DNA of 64,000 nt from Hydrococcus rivularis NIES-593 (lineage in GTDB: Bacteria; Cyanobacteriota; Cyanobacteriia; Cyanobacteriales; Microcystaceae), in the NCBI RefSeq assembly GCF_001904635.1, contig NZ_MRCB01000001.1:443667-507666 (forward strand), given 5' to 3'. Shown here one piece after another: positions 36,532 to 44,919 of this stretch (position 1 is its first letter; the number at the start of each line of letters is the position of its first letter). The notes below the pieces were generated by a model. The model was not told where the DNA came from, did no database searches, and saw only the letters and a list, made by a program, of their open reading frames with translations. Both the position numbers and the translations under genes were made by a program.

Positions 36532-38562
36532 ATGATTCGCATTTTGCTGGTAGACGACCAAAAGACGGTTCGAGAAGCGCTCAAAGCCAAGCTAGAGCTA
36601 TCTCCAGATCTAGAGGTATGCGGCATCGCTAGCGATGGCTATGGTGCGATCGAGCAAGTTAAGGCTTTACAACCCGATCTCGTCCTCATCGACCTGGAGA
36701 TGCCTGGTTTAGATGGAATCAGCGCTACGCAGATTATCCGCCAGAACTTTAAAGACGTTAAGGTTCTCGTTTTAAGCGTGCATGACAGTGACGAATCCGT
36801 TATTGTCGCCATGCGTGCCGGGGCGATGGGGTATCTCAACAAAACCATTTGCGATCGCGAACTCATCGAAGCAATCCGGTTTGCCCACAAAGGGTACGTT
36901 CAAATCGGGCCGGGACTGTTAGAAAAAATTATTGCTAGAGGAGGGGAATCCAGCTCCCAAACCCCTAAGACAATTTCTAACGAGACGTTAGACAGTACTA
37001 GAACTGCACGCCTGTCATTGGTGCCAGCGGCTGAAGCTGTCTCGACTTATGGGGGAATGACCGGGGCGACAATGACACTTGCCGAATCTCCTGCCTCTAC
37101 CACAACCCTGGCGGAGCGGACAACCGCTTGGTCTGCTGATTTTCAGGCATTTTTGGATCGACCCTCCGCCTCTCTCCCTCGTCGTCTGATTGTCGGCGGC
37201 ATCGCTTTCTGCCTTGTCTTTGGGATTATGGCTTGGTTTGGTCGAGTCGAGGAAGTAGGAAGAGCCACAGGACAGTTAGTGCCAAAAGGAGAAACCTATA
37301 AAGTCGAGCCGATTGAATCGGGCAAGGTCACTCGCATCGCCGTGAAAGAGGGCGATGTAGTAAAAGCCGGACAAGTCTTGGTCGAACTAGATACCGAGTT
37401 GGCAAAAAAAGAAGTCGAGCGGTTGGAGCAAATGCTGAGTGCCTATCAATTTGAAGGTCGGCAAAAGCAAGCTCTGCTCGATCGCGCGCTTCTAGAAGCT
37501 CAAACGCTAAAGGCGATCGCAACTGAAGACGCGCAAGAACAGCGTTTGGCGATCGCTCAAGCCAGAGAAAAAATCGCAACCAAGCGAAACTTACTGACTC
37601 AATTGAGTTTGGAAATAGCAGCCGTTCGGGCAAGAAAAAGCCAGATTAAACCCCTCTCCGCCGTAGCCAAAAGACGGCTCGTGCAACTGGACTTAGAAGA
37701 AGCAGCCCATCGGGAACGGCTAAAACGGCTCAGGGCAATGCAGAAAGAAGGGGCAGTCTCTCTCGAATATATCTTTCAAGCCGAACAGTCCCTGCGCCAA
37801 GTGCAGCAGCAGATCGGTCTCAGCCAGTTACAAGAGGTAGCCAGTACCGACGAACAACTGTTTCAAGCCGAACAGTCCCTGCGCGAACTCCAAGACCGCA
37901 TGACACAAAGCCAAGGCGAACTCTCCGCCTCCCTCAAAGAAGCCCAGCGACTTGAGACAGAACTGAATCAGAAACAAGCCCAGGGGCGCAGAATGCTGCT
38001 AGAAGCCGAGCAACGCATTCAGCAACTCAAAGTTGAAAGCGCTCAGATCAAAGCCAAGATTGCCGAAACGAAGAATTTGCTAGCCAGCGAGCAAGCTAAG
38101 CTCAAACAGAGATTTTTCCGCGCCCCAGTCGATGGAGTCGTCTCGCGCTTAAATCTCAAAAACGCAGGCGAGGTGGTTCAGCCGGGAGAAGCGATCGCAG
38201 AAATTGCTCCTAGCGATGCACCGCTGGTTCTTTCAGCCGTTCTGCCCGATCGAGAAGCGGGTTTCGTCAAGAAAGGAATGCCAGTCAAAGTTAAATTCGA
38301 TGCTTATCCCTTTCAGGATTACGGAATTATCTCCGGCAAAATCGTCTCCATTTCTTCCGATGCCGAACAAAACGAGCGACTGGGCACAGTCTATCGGGTG
38401 AAGGTGGAATTGGATCGCAATTATGTCAATGAGGGGAGACGAACCATCAGACTCAGGGCTGGTCAGACAGGCAGTGCCGATATTATCATTCGTCGCCGTC
38501 GCTTTGCAGACATTTTATTCGACCCAATCCGACAGTTGCAGCGCAGTGGCATCGATTTATAA
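36532..38562 (+). CDS. Receiver-domain/HlyD membrane fusion protein
   Basis: A 676-residue fusion. Residues 1-125 are a NarL-type receiver domain: acidic pair Asp8-Asp9, phospho-acceptor Asp54 in [13 protein letters not shown], Ser/Thr in LVLSVHDSD and Lys in GYLNK. A Ser/Thr-rich linker leads to one membrane helix (about 219-238) and then a full HlyD-type adaptor: split lipoyl halves ([36 protein letters not shown]) around a long coiled coil, and a beta-barrel end. The receiver is cytoplasmic and the adaptor periplasmic, so phosphorylation could regulate the export complex. It surely partners the HetC-like exporter upstream. No frameshift; the fusion is one frame. Confidence 0.93.
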   Translation: MIRILLVDDQKTVREALKAKLELSPDLEVCGIASDGYGAIEQVKALQPDLVLIDLEMPGLDGISATQIIRQNFKDVKVLVLSVHDSDESVIVAMRAGAMGYLNKTICDRELIEAIRFAHKGYVQIGPGLLEKIIARGGESSSQTPKTISNETLDSTRTARLSLVPAAEAVSTYGGMTGATMTLAESPASTTTLAERTTAWSADFQAFLDRPSASLPRRLIVGGIAFCLVFGIMAWFGRVEEVGRATGQLVPKGETYKVEPIESGKVTRIAVKEGDVVKAGQVLVELDTELAKKEVERLEQMLSAYQFEGRQKQALLDRALLEAQTLKAIATEDAQEQRLAIAQAREKIATKRNLLTQLSLEIAAVRARKSQIKPLSAVAKRRLVQLDLEEAAHRERLKRLRAMQKEGAVSLEYIFQAEQSLRQVQQQIGLSQLQEVASTDEQLFQAEQSLRELQDRMTQSQGELSASLKEAQRLETELNQKQAQGRRMLLEAEQRIQQLKVESAQIKAKIAETKNLLASEQAKLKQRFFRAPVDGVVSRLNLKNAGEVVQPGEAIAEIAPSDAPLVLSAVLPDREAGFVKKGMPVKVKFDAYPFQDYGIISGKIVSISSDAEQNERLGTVYRVKVELDRNYVNEGRRTIRLRAGQTGSADIIIRRRRFADILFDPIRQLQRSGIDL

Positions 38563-38630
38563 AGCTGTGCGGGCACGGAAAGCTCGACCCCTACCAATTG
38601 GTATCACTTTACTTAGGAGTAGCCATTCCT

Positions 38631-39140
38631 ATGAATTCCCAATTTTCTGACTCTCAGCCCAAATTAGATAAGGCGATGACAACCGAACAATTCAATCGAA
38701 TTGTTGAAGCAATTCTCGCCGGAAAATATTCCTGGGCATGCGTTCTCATCTTGCGCTACGCGGGATACAACCCACTCCACTACATCCCCTATACTACCTA
38801 TATCCGATTAGTTAAAGACAACCAGCAACAGGAGGCTCAAAACCGCAAGAGAAATCTCGAAACCAAAGCCGAAAGAAAATTTTCCCAAGGCGACTCCAGC
38901 CAACTTACCGATCTCGGTTATTTAGAGACGATTGAGGAGAAAAGTGGAACCATCCGAGGCGGCAATCGCTCCCGATGGGAAAACGAGCGACTAGAAGGTA
39001 ACTGCTCGCTTGCCCAGAATTTATCCTGTACTTTCAAAAGGTGCTGCGAGGAATTTTTATCGCGAATTAGATCGACTGGTTTGACCTCGAACAAAATGAA
39101 TCTAGTTAATAGCTCGGTATTGAAAAACTCAAAAGAATGA
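38631..39140 (+). CDS. HetP-like protein with an internal double-glycine-leader-like element
   Basis: A 169-residue protein. Residues 12-63 match the HetP domain as I remember it: [50 protein letters not shown]. HetP and homologues control commitment to heterocyst development in Anabaena, where hetP lies next to hetC; homologues exist in other cyanobacteria. Residues 92-111 read [20 protein letters not shown], almost the leader of the next gene's product. The tail after GG is polar with three Cys. Start: ATG 38631 with TAGGAGT 10 bases upstream; the longer frame from 38598 has no such site. Confidence 0.85.
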   Translation: MNSQFSDSQPKLDKAMTTEQFNRIVEAILAGKYSWACVLILRYAGYNPLHYIPYTTYIRLVKDNQQQEAQNRKRNLETKAERKFSQGDSSQLTDLGYLETIEEKSGTIRGGNRSRWENERLEGNCSLAQNLSCTFKRCCEEFLSRIRSTGLTSNKMNLVNSSVLKNSKE

Positions 39141-39246
39141 AAAAACTTTCTACCAAATTGGTAACACCCACCTAATTTTTCTCGGTATCGTAAGAATGTA
39201 AACCAAGTTGCTCCAAGCAATCGGTTAATCAAAAAGGAGAAACTCA

Positions 39247-39546
39247 ATGATTATTTCTGACCTCAACTATTTAGAAATCGTTGACCAGGCAACTGGTATC
39301 GTCGGCGGCGGCGGCGTTCGTTTTGACAGCAACATCAGAAAGAGGAAAGATCTCGATGTCAGAAGCAGAATTGACATCGACAAGAGAGTCAACGCTCGCG
39401 CTAATTTTAATGGTAACTTTGCTTTCGTAGAAGGCGTTGCTGATGCCCAAGGTCGCGACACTTTCACCGAGATTGAAGGTGGCACTCAAACGGTGGAAAA
39501 CCGCTCCTCCGAATCGTTCCTTGAATCTGCATCGATCAGCAGATAA
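39247..39546 (+). CDS. Double-glycine leader peptide (probable export substrate)
   Basis: A 99-residue precursor with a strong ribosome-binding site (AAGGAGA, 7 bases). The N-terminus MIISDLNYLEIVDQATGIVGG is a typical cyanobacterial double-glycine leader; cleavage would follow Gly21 (or Gly23, as four Gly occur in a row). The mature part of about 78 residues is rich in Asp, Asn, Arg and Ser (ISR end), with alternating hydrophobic residues (VNARANFNGNFAFVEGVADA), and has no Cys, so lanthionine or disulfide chemistry is unlikely. The C39 domain of the HetC-like exporter is the obvious processing enzyme. Bioactivity is unknown. Confidence 0.85.
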   Translation: MIISDLNYLEIVDQATGIVGGGGVRFDSNIRKRKDLDVRSRIDIDKRVNARANFNGNFAFVEGVADAQGRDTFTEIEGGTQTVENRSSESFLESASISR

Positions 39547-39592
39547 GTCGGCAGACCTCAATTTACTCATCTGCGGCAATAAAAAATAACCT

Positions 39593-39648
39593 AACCTAGC
39601 TGTGTGGCTTATTTGGCATGAATTTGACAATCTTTACACAGCTAGGTT
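39593..39648 (+). terminator. Perfect 13-bp inverted repeat behind the peptide gene
   Basis: AACCTAGCTGTGT and ACACAGCTAGGTT are perfect complements around a 30-base centre, 46 bases after the peptide gene stop. TATTTAG follows, a weak T run. It may be a terminator or a transcript-end stabiliser that separates the abundant peptide mRNA from the isomerase gene. Confidence 0.5.
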
Positions 39649-39683
39649 TATTTAGACTGAGATCTTGCACCTTTGGCATCAAC

Positions 39684-39705
39684 GCCTAGAACTCAAGTTC
39701 TAGGC
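39684..39705. other. Perfect 10-bp palindromic hairpin
   Basis: GCCTAGAACT-CA-AGTTCTAGGC is a nearly closed palindrome 35 bases after the previous inverted repeat. No T tract is present on either side. It lies about 170 bases before the isomerase start and could be a protein-binding site or a repeat unit. Confidence 0.55.
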
Positions 39706-39874
39706 TCAAAGCTCAACTCGATTAAAATCGACTGAAATTCCTATCGAGTCTTCTTTAGAAGACTTTTGCGATCGCACGGGAAATGAATGACAACAACAGT
39801 TGTTGAGAACGGTGCAAAATCTCAGTTGAGACTCACTTAATGGAGAGTCGATTATTGCTGGAGGACGATATATT

Positions 39875-40636
39875 ATGACCGACAGCGAGGCAAGCCAAAG
39901 GAAGATCGTTAATTTTTCGGGCGTATCCATTACTCCTGAAGAGATTGTGGATTTCCTGAAGCACGAGATGCTTCTCAAAGATCTTTGTCAGAAACTGGTG
40001 TCTCAAAAAATTATCGCTCAAGCCGCTCAAGACAGGGGCGTAACCGTTACGCCGGAAGAAATTCAAGCCGAGGCAAACGACATCCGTTACGAAAAGCGTT
40101 TAGAGAAAGCCTCAGACGCGCTTGCCTGGCTAACCGAGCAGATGATAACTACAGATGACTGGGAGACGGGAATTCGCACTCGCTTGCTCGCTCAAAAATT
40201 AGCCGAGCATCTATTTGATAAGGAAGTAGAAAAGTTTTTCGCTCAAAATCAGCTCGATTTTGAGCAGTTCGTTCTCTATCAAATTGTCGTTCCCTACGAG
40301 CAACTAGCCTGGGAAATCTATTATCGAGTTGAAGAAGAAGAAATCAGTTTTTACGAAGCGGCTCACCTCTACGATATTGACGAACGGCGCAGGAATTACT
40401 GCGGCTATGAAGGAAAGCTTTATCGCTGGAGTTTAAAACCCGATATTGCGGCAGTTGTAATGAGCAAACCTGTCGGAAATATTATCGGTCCGCTCAAAAC
40501 AGATCAAGGATATCATCTGCTAATGGTAACGGAGTTTATTCCTGCCGAACTCAACTCTGCCAGCCGTCAGGAGATTATTGATAAGCTATTTGAAGAGTGG
40601 CTAGAGAGCGAGTTAAACTACCTGCTTAATCGCTAA
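39875..40636 (+). CDS. PpiC/SurA-like peptidylprolyl isomerase
   Basis: A 253-residue parvulin-type rotamase without an N-terminal signal peptide. Residues about 15-125 are a SurA-N-like helical domain (TPEEIVDFLKHEMLLKDLCQ, IIAQAAQDRGVTVTPEEIQAE); residues about 135-230 correspond to the parvulin domain, ending with AAVVMSKPVGNIIGPLKTDQGYHLLMVTEF. In bacteriocin-type export clusters of cyanobacteria such isomerases commonly accompany HlyD and C39 exporters and may hold precursors ready for export. GGAGG lies 10 bases before the ATG. It is the last gene on this strand of the cluster. Confidence 0.9.
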   Translation: MTDSEASQRKIVNFSGVSITPEEIVDFLKHEMLLKDLCQKLVSQKIIAQAAQDRGVTVTPEEIQAEANDIRYEKRLEKASDALAWLTEQMITTDDWETGIRTRLLAQKLAEHLFDKEVEKFFAQNQLDFEQFVLYQIVVPYEQLAWEIYYRVEEEEISFYEAAHLYDIDERRRNYCGYEGKLYRWSLKPDIAAVVMSKPVGNIIGPLKTDQGYHLLMVTEFIPAELNSASRQEIIDKLFEEWLESELNYLLNR

Positions 40637-40672
40637 GAGCGAGTTCGGTCGATCGCAAATGGTTAATCGGAA

Positions 40673-41512
40673 TTACTTTGAATTAGACCTCAAAATGCGC
40701 CTTAACGTCGAAACAGCACTTAGGACGAGTAAAGCTAAACCGAAGCTAGCTTCGGGTACTGACACGGGCGGGTCGGCAACTGATGCGCTATTCATTTGAC
40801 CTTGAATTAAAGTTAGATTAGTTGGGCGATTGAAGGAACGCTCAAACGAACCTCGAACCGAAATGGTGGCAAATTCTTCGTTTCCTCCAAAAGACGTCGT
40901 TTGCGAATTGTCGGTCAACGTGATGTTGTCGCTAATGTCAGAAAGCAGAAAATCGTTGGTGTCGCCTGGAGTTGATAAATTTCCGAGAACAAGGAAGTCA
41001 TCTAAGACAGTTGCGTTATCGAGCAATAACAGAGAGATATCTCCAGCAGCCGTTGCACCTTCGGTTTGAGGATCTTGAATTGAGGTTTCGAGGTCTAATG
41101 AACTGGCGAAATCAAATGAAAAAGTTTCGCCTGCTTCTATGGCAAAGGTGCCGAGAACTTGAGCTTCGCTTTGCACTTCCCCTGAATAGTTCCTACCTTC
41201 GCCGAATGATAGACTAAAGGAGCTGCTCAAAGCAGATGGAGTCTGAGGTGGAAAAAATGCCAAGGAGCGAGCCGAGTTTCTCACGTCTCCGCCGGGAGGG
41301 GCGGCAGTCGTAAAACCGTTAGTATCGGCGAAAGTAGACGTTGTTTGCGGTTTGTGACTAAGATTGTTTAACTGGAATTGGGCTTCGGAATTGGCTAGAG
41401 TGGCAGCTAGAACTGGAGAAGATGCGATCGCCGTACTAGCGACTATCGAAGTGATGCTCAACAACGAACGATGAGCCGAGCCTAGCTTTTGTTCTAGTTT
41501 TATTTTCTCCAT
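40673..41512 (-). CDS. Exported protein with PEP-CTERM-like tail
   Basis: A 279-residue protein with a signal peptide (SLLSITSIVASTAIASSPVLAA) and a C-terminal sorting-like signal: VPEASFGLALLVLSAVSTLRRILRSN, a PEP-type motif in which the last Pro is Ala, a hydrophobic helix and Arg/Lys residues. The middle is rich in Ser, Asn, Asp and Thr and looks like a beta-sandwich; it has no catalytic motif I can see. It is transcribed towards the isomerase gene and ends 36 bases from it. A role at the cell surface is likely. Confidence 0.8.
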   Translation of the reverse strand: MEKIKLEQKLGSAHRSLLSITSIVASTAIASSPVLAATLANSEAQFQLNNLSHKPQTTSTFADTNGFTTAAPPGGDVRNSARSLAFFPPQTPSALSSSFSLSFGEGRNYSGEVQSEAQVLGTFAIEAGETFSFDFASSLDLETSIQDPQTEGATAAGDISLLLLDNATVLDDFLVLGNLSTPGDTNDFLLSDISDNITLTDNSQTTSFGGNEEFATISVRGSFERSFNRPTNLTLIQGQMNSASVADPPVSVPEASFGLALLVLSAVSTLRRILRSNSK

Positions 41513-41723
41513 CGCTATTCAGTTTTAAAAGTGCTACAGATAGTTCGGCGATGAGCTAATCTTAATTTGTTGTTGATTTTGTTGACTCGATCGCGATTTT
41601 TTCTAAAAATACTACAAATAGTTTACCGTTCCTTGCTTGCCTATGCAACAGTCGCTCGCTCTATCGTTTGCAAAAATTATCAGAGAGCGTCAAGCTAGTC
41701 ATTAGCGACAGAAATTTTCACCC

Positions 41724-42506
41724 ATGCAACGATATTTCAAAGTGTTGTTTTTATTCTGGAGTACTGCGATCGCGGCGGAACTTGAATATCGTCTCAATTT
41801 TCTCATTGCTACCTTCAGCAGTCTCGCTAATTTGATCGGCAGTATTTTTGGATTATTTCTCTTCTATCGAACTGGCTACAATTTTCAGGGCTGGAATTGG
41901 CAAGAAGCTATGCTAGTTTTAGGAATCTTTACTCTCCTGCAAGGTTTTTCTGCTGCGTTTCTCGTTCCCAATCTCAATCGCATTGTCGAGCAAGTCGAAC
42001 GCGGTACGCTAGATTTTGTCTTGCTCAAACCGATTAGCAGTCAGTTTTGGCTATCGACGCGAATGATTTCTCCGTGGGGATTTCCCGATCTCTTTTTTGG
42101 TACGATTATTATTCTCTATGCCGGAGGACGACTGAATTTATCTGTTTGGAATTATTTATTCAGTATCGTCCCGGTTTTATTCGGTTTAATTATCCTCTAC
42201 AGCCTTTGGTTTATGCTGGGAGCAACCAGTATTTGGTTTGTCAAAATTTACAATGTCACCGAAGTCCTCAGAGGGTTGTTAGAAGCCGGTCGCTATCCGA
42301 TGGTTGCCTATCCTGCTGCTTATCGCGTCTTCTTTACCTTTGTCGTTCCCGTTGCGTTTTTGACCACTATTCCAGCAGAGGCGATGCTGGGTCGCAGCGA
42401 GACCACCTGGGTGTTAGGATCTGGACTTCTAGCGCTTGTCCTGTTGCTAGCTTCTAAACTTTTCTGGCAATTTGCCTTGCGTTTTTACACCAGCGCTTCG
42501 AGTTAA
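41724..42506 (+). CDS. ABC-2 type transporter permease
   Basis: A 260-residue membrane protein with six predicted helices, of the ABC-2 family resembling the DUF990 group: N-terminal YFKVLFLFWSTAIAAELEYRLNF, then GIFTLLQGFSAAFL, VEQVERGTLDFVLLKPISSQFWLS, which is the coupling region typical of these permeases, and a final helix LLALVLLLASKLFW. A second permease and an ATPase are expected partners but are not adjacent, so the exported compound is unknown. Confidence 0.88.
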   Translation: MQRYFKVLFLFWSTAIAAELEYRLNFLIATFSSLANLIGSIFGLFLFYRTGYNFQGWNWQEAMLVLGIFTLLQGFSAAFLVPNLNRIVEQVERGTLDFVLLKPISSQFWLSTRMISPWGFPDLFFGTIIILYAGGRLNLSVWNYLFSIVPVLFGLIILYSLWFMLGATSIWFVKIYNVTEVLRGLLEAGRYPMVAYPAAYRVFFTFVVPVAFLTTIPAEAMLGRSETTWVLGSGLLALVLLLASKLFWQFALRFYTSASS

Positions 42507-42513
42507 AGTTAGT

Positions 42514-43209
42514 TTAAATCGGCAATTTTTGAATATCTTTGTTGCAACCGATTACCACCATCATCATTCCTTTGTATAACCTTTCGTGGGGTGCGGGATT
42601 TATCTTAAATTTCTCATCTTTTCCGACTGCTATTAAGTTCAAACCATAGCGATTGCGAAGTTGCAATTCTGCCAGAGTTTTCCCATCAAATTCTTGAGGA
42701 ACGAATACTTCTACGATACTGTGTTCTGGATCTAGATCGAAACGTTCTAAAATCGCTGGTTTGGTTAAGCTATAAGCCAAGTCGCAACCTGCATCGTATT
42801 CGGGAAAGACGACGCGATCTGCCCCAACTCGTTTCAATAATTTGCCGTGGATTTCTGATGAAGCTTTAGCAACCACATAATTAACGCCACCTTCTTTAAC
42901 ATTTAACGTGGTAATGATGCTTTCTTGAATAAAGTTACCAATCGCAACGATTACTGTATCGAATTCAAAGATTCCTGCTTCTTTTAAGGCAGTCAGTTCG
43001 GTTGAATCCAGTTGAATGGCATTGACAACAATTTTTTCTGCGAGTACTTGAGAGACGATTTTTTCATCGCGATCGGTTCCCAAGACATCATATCCCATCT
43101 TACAAAGCGTCTGACAAACTGCCCGACCGAAACGTCCTAACCCAATTACGGCAAACTGGCGATTTTCTCGGCGCAGGTTACTTAAAAATTTGACCGATTT
43201 TTGATACAT
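42514..43209 (-). CDS. ktrA: K+ channel regulatory subunit KtrA (TrkA/RCK family)
   Basis: A 231-residue cytoplasmic RCK protein: a Rossmann domain with VIGLGRFGRAVC and nucleotide-binding acidic residue (DVLGTDRDEK), DTVIVAIGNF, and a TrkA-C domain (about 145-225: EVFVPQEFDGKTLAELQLRNRYGLNLIAV). In cyanobacteria KtrA gates the KtrB potassium channel, important for osmotic adaptation. It follows ktrB by 58 bases on the same strand. Confidence 0.93.
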   Translation of the reverse strand: MYQKSVKFLSNLRRENRQFAVIGLGRFGRAVCQTLCKMGYDVLGTDRDEKIVSQVLAEKIVVNAIQLDSTELTALKEAGIFEFDTVIVAIGNFIQESIITTLNVKEGGVNYVVAKASSEIHGKLLKRVGADRVVFPEYDAGCDLAYSLTKPAILERFDLDPEHSIVEVFVPQEFDGKTLAELQLRNRYGLNLIAVGKDEKFKINPAPHERLYKGMMMVVIGCNKDIQKLPI

Positions 43210-43267
43210 TTCCCCTTCTTGTTTCTGTTATCAATCTATTTTTATTTTCTGCATTTTCTAGAGACAG

Positions 43268-44602
43268 TTAACCGACTAGCAGATTCTCTTCTGGATATTG
43301 AATTACGCTAGGACGAGGATCTCCTATAATCGCTGCTATTAAGATTATAATCCCTACCCTTCCAATATACATGACGGCAACAATAACTAATTGGGATAAA
43401 GGAGAAAGGCTGGCAGTGATTCCCATAGATAATCCTACCGTTGCAAAAGCTGATATCACCTCAAACAAAATTGCTAGCGCGTTTAAATTGTTTTCAATAT
43501 AAGAAATTATCAGCGTGGCAATAAAAATAGTTATTACCGAACCGAAAACCACAGCGATCGCTTTTAAAATTAGAGGATAAGGAACTTTTCTCTGATATAA
43601 AATTACTTCTTCATCCCCTCTTAAAACCGAGCGAGTACAACTGCTAATAACTCGTAGCGTAGTTGTTTTAATTCCGCCGCCCGTCCCGCTAGGACTAGCT
43701 CCAATAAACATCAAGATCATTGTGATGAATAATCCTTCAACTGTCATCTTGCCGATATCGACGGTATTAAAACCAGCCGTTCTGCTTGTAACAGACTGGA
43801 ACCAGGCAGCTAACAATTTTTCTTGAAGATTTAAATCCACAAAAGTACCATCATTTCTAAGTTCTGCGAAAAACAATGTTATCGTTCCCAATCCTAAAAG
43901 GATTATTGTCGTACTAACAACAACTTTCAAGTTCAAAGAAAAAACAAATCTCGCTTTTTTTCTTTGACATTTTTCTGTTAGCCAGGAATAGAGTTCTATA
44001 ATAACTTGATAGCCAATTCCTCCAAAAATAATTAACCCCGTAATCGTTAAGTTAATAATGGGGGAAGAACGGTATCCAATTAAACTATCCTTGAACAAAC
44101 TAAATCCTGCATTGTTCCAAGCACTGACGCTGTGAAAAATTGAAAGCCATAGTCCTTGCTCTAACCCATAATCTCTGGAAAATGGATAAAGCATTAAAAA
44201 GATGCCCGTAATTTCAAAAATTAGCGTCATAGCTATAATCGAACGAATTAAATTTTGACTGCCTAGTATAAAAGGTCGATCGAAAGATTCCTGAATAGCA
44301 AATCGTTGTTGGAGATCGAATTTTCGCCCAATTAATAGCATTAAGAAAGTAGTAATGGTCATATAACCCAAGCCGCCTACTTGGGCTAGTAGCAGAATAA
44401 TTAGCTGCCCCCAGAAAGAAAAATAGGTTCCCGTATCGACGACGGCTAATCCTGTAACGCAGACGGCAGAAGTAGCGGTAAATAGAGCAACAATGGGGTT
44501 ATTCCAACTCCCATCGCTAGTAGAAAAGGGAAAGATGAGCAACAAGGTTCCTACGGTAATAACAGCAAGAAATCCAAGGCAAATTGTCCGAGAAATCGTC
44601 AT
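43268..44602 (-). CDS. ktrB: K+ uptake membrane subunit KtrB (TrkH family)
   Basis: A 444-residue potassium-translocating protein of the TrkH/KtrB superfamily with four M1-P-M2 repeats. The pore-loop pieces are visible: TATSAVCVTGLAVVDTG, SVSAWNNAGFSLF, VTSRTAGFNTVDIG and SAFATVGLSMG. It works with KtrA as a Na+-stimulated K+ uptake system in the plasma membrane. It is the first gene of the ktrB-ktrA pair. Confidence 0.94.
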   Translation of the reverse strand: MTISRTICLGFLAVITVGTLLLIFPFSTSDGSWNNPIVALFTATSAVCVTGLAVVDTGTYFSFWGQLIILLLAQVGGLGYMTITTFLMLLIGRKFDLQQRFAIQESFDRPFILGSQNLIRSIIAMTLIFEITGIFLMLYPFSRDYGLEQGLWLSIFHSVSAWNNAGFSLFKDSLIGYRSSPIINLTITGLIIFGGIGYQVIIELYSWLTEKCQRKKARFVFSLNLKVVVSTTIILLGLGTITLFFAELRNDGTFVDLNLQEKLLAAWFQSVTSRTAGFNTVDIGKMTVEGLFITMILMFIGASPSGTGGGIKTTTLRVISSCTRSVLRGDEEVILYQRKVPYPLILKAIAVVFGSVITIFIATLIISYIENNLNALAILFEVISAFATVGLSMGITASLSPLSQLVIVAVMYIGRVGIIILIAAIIGDPRPSVIQYPEENLLVG

Positions 44603-44919
44603 GCAATCTTAAAGTGTCAGTCAAATTTGGAAGGATTCCAGAGATAATATGGGGCAGAAAAATACAGTTTTTAATATTTTCTCTGAGAGAGTTTTTCCTA
44701 TCTAAGTTCTATATACTAGAACTTTTATCGATCCATAATCCTACTAAGTTAACTCTATTAAGATATGGACGCAAGCAAAATTTTAGCCAAATTAGCCTCA
44801 AAACAGCGATCGCTAATTGAATAGAAGGTAGACGCGATATTCTGGTAGTACGAGGAGAGCTTAGCGATTCAATCGCAAGTAAAAGATCTGCTTTTCGATA
44901 GAATCGATGGGAAAGAAGG
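44603..44919. other. Gap upstream of ktrB
   Basis: No convincing gene. It should hold the ktrB promoter. A palindrome AAGTTCTA-tatac-TAGAACTT (44704-44724), followed by TTTTATC, lies about 100 bases upstream of ktrB. A few GCGATCGC-type sites follow towards 44810. Confidence 0.5.

Noticed and set aside
44584-44820. 78-residue plus-strand frame upstream of ktrB
   Set aside because: It overlaps the ktrB start and is rich in Phe, Leu and Lys as expected from A/T-rich non-coding DNA; no ribosome-binding site.
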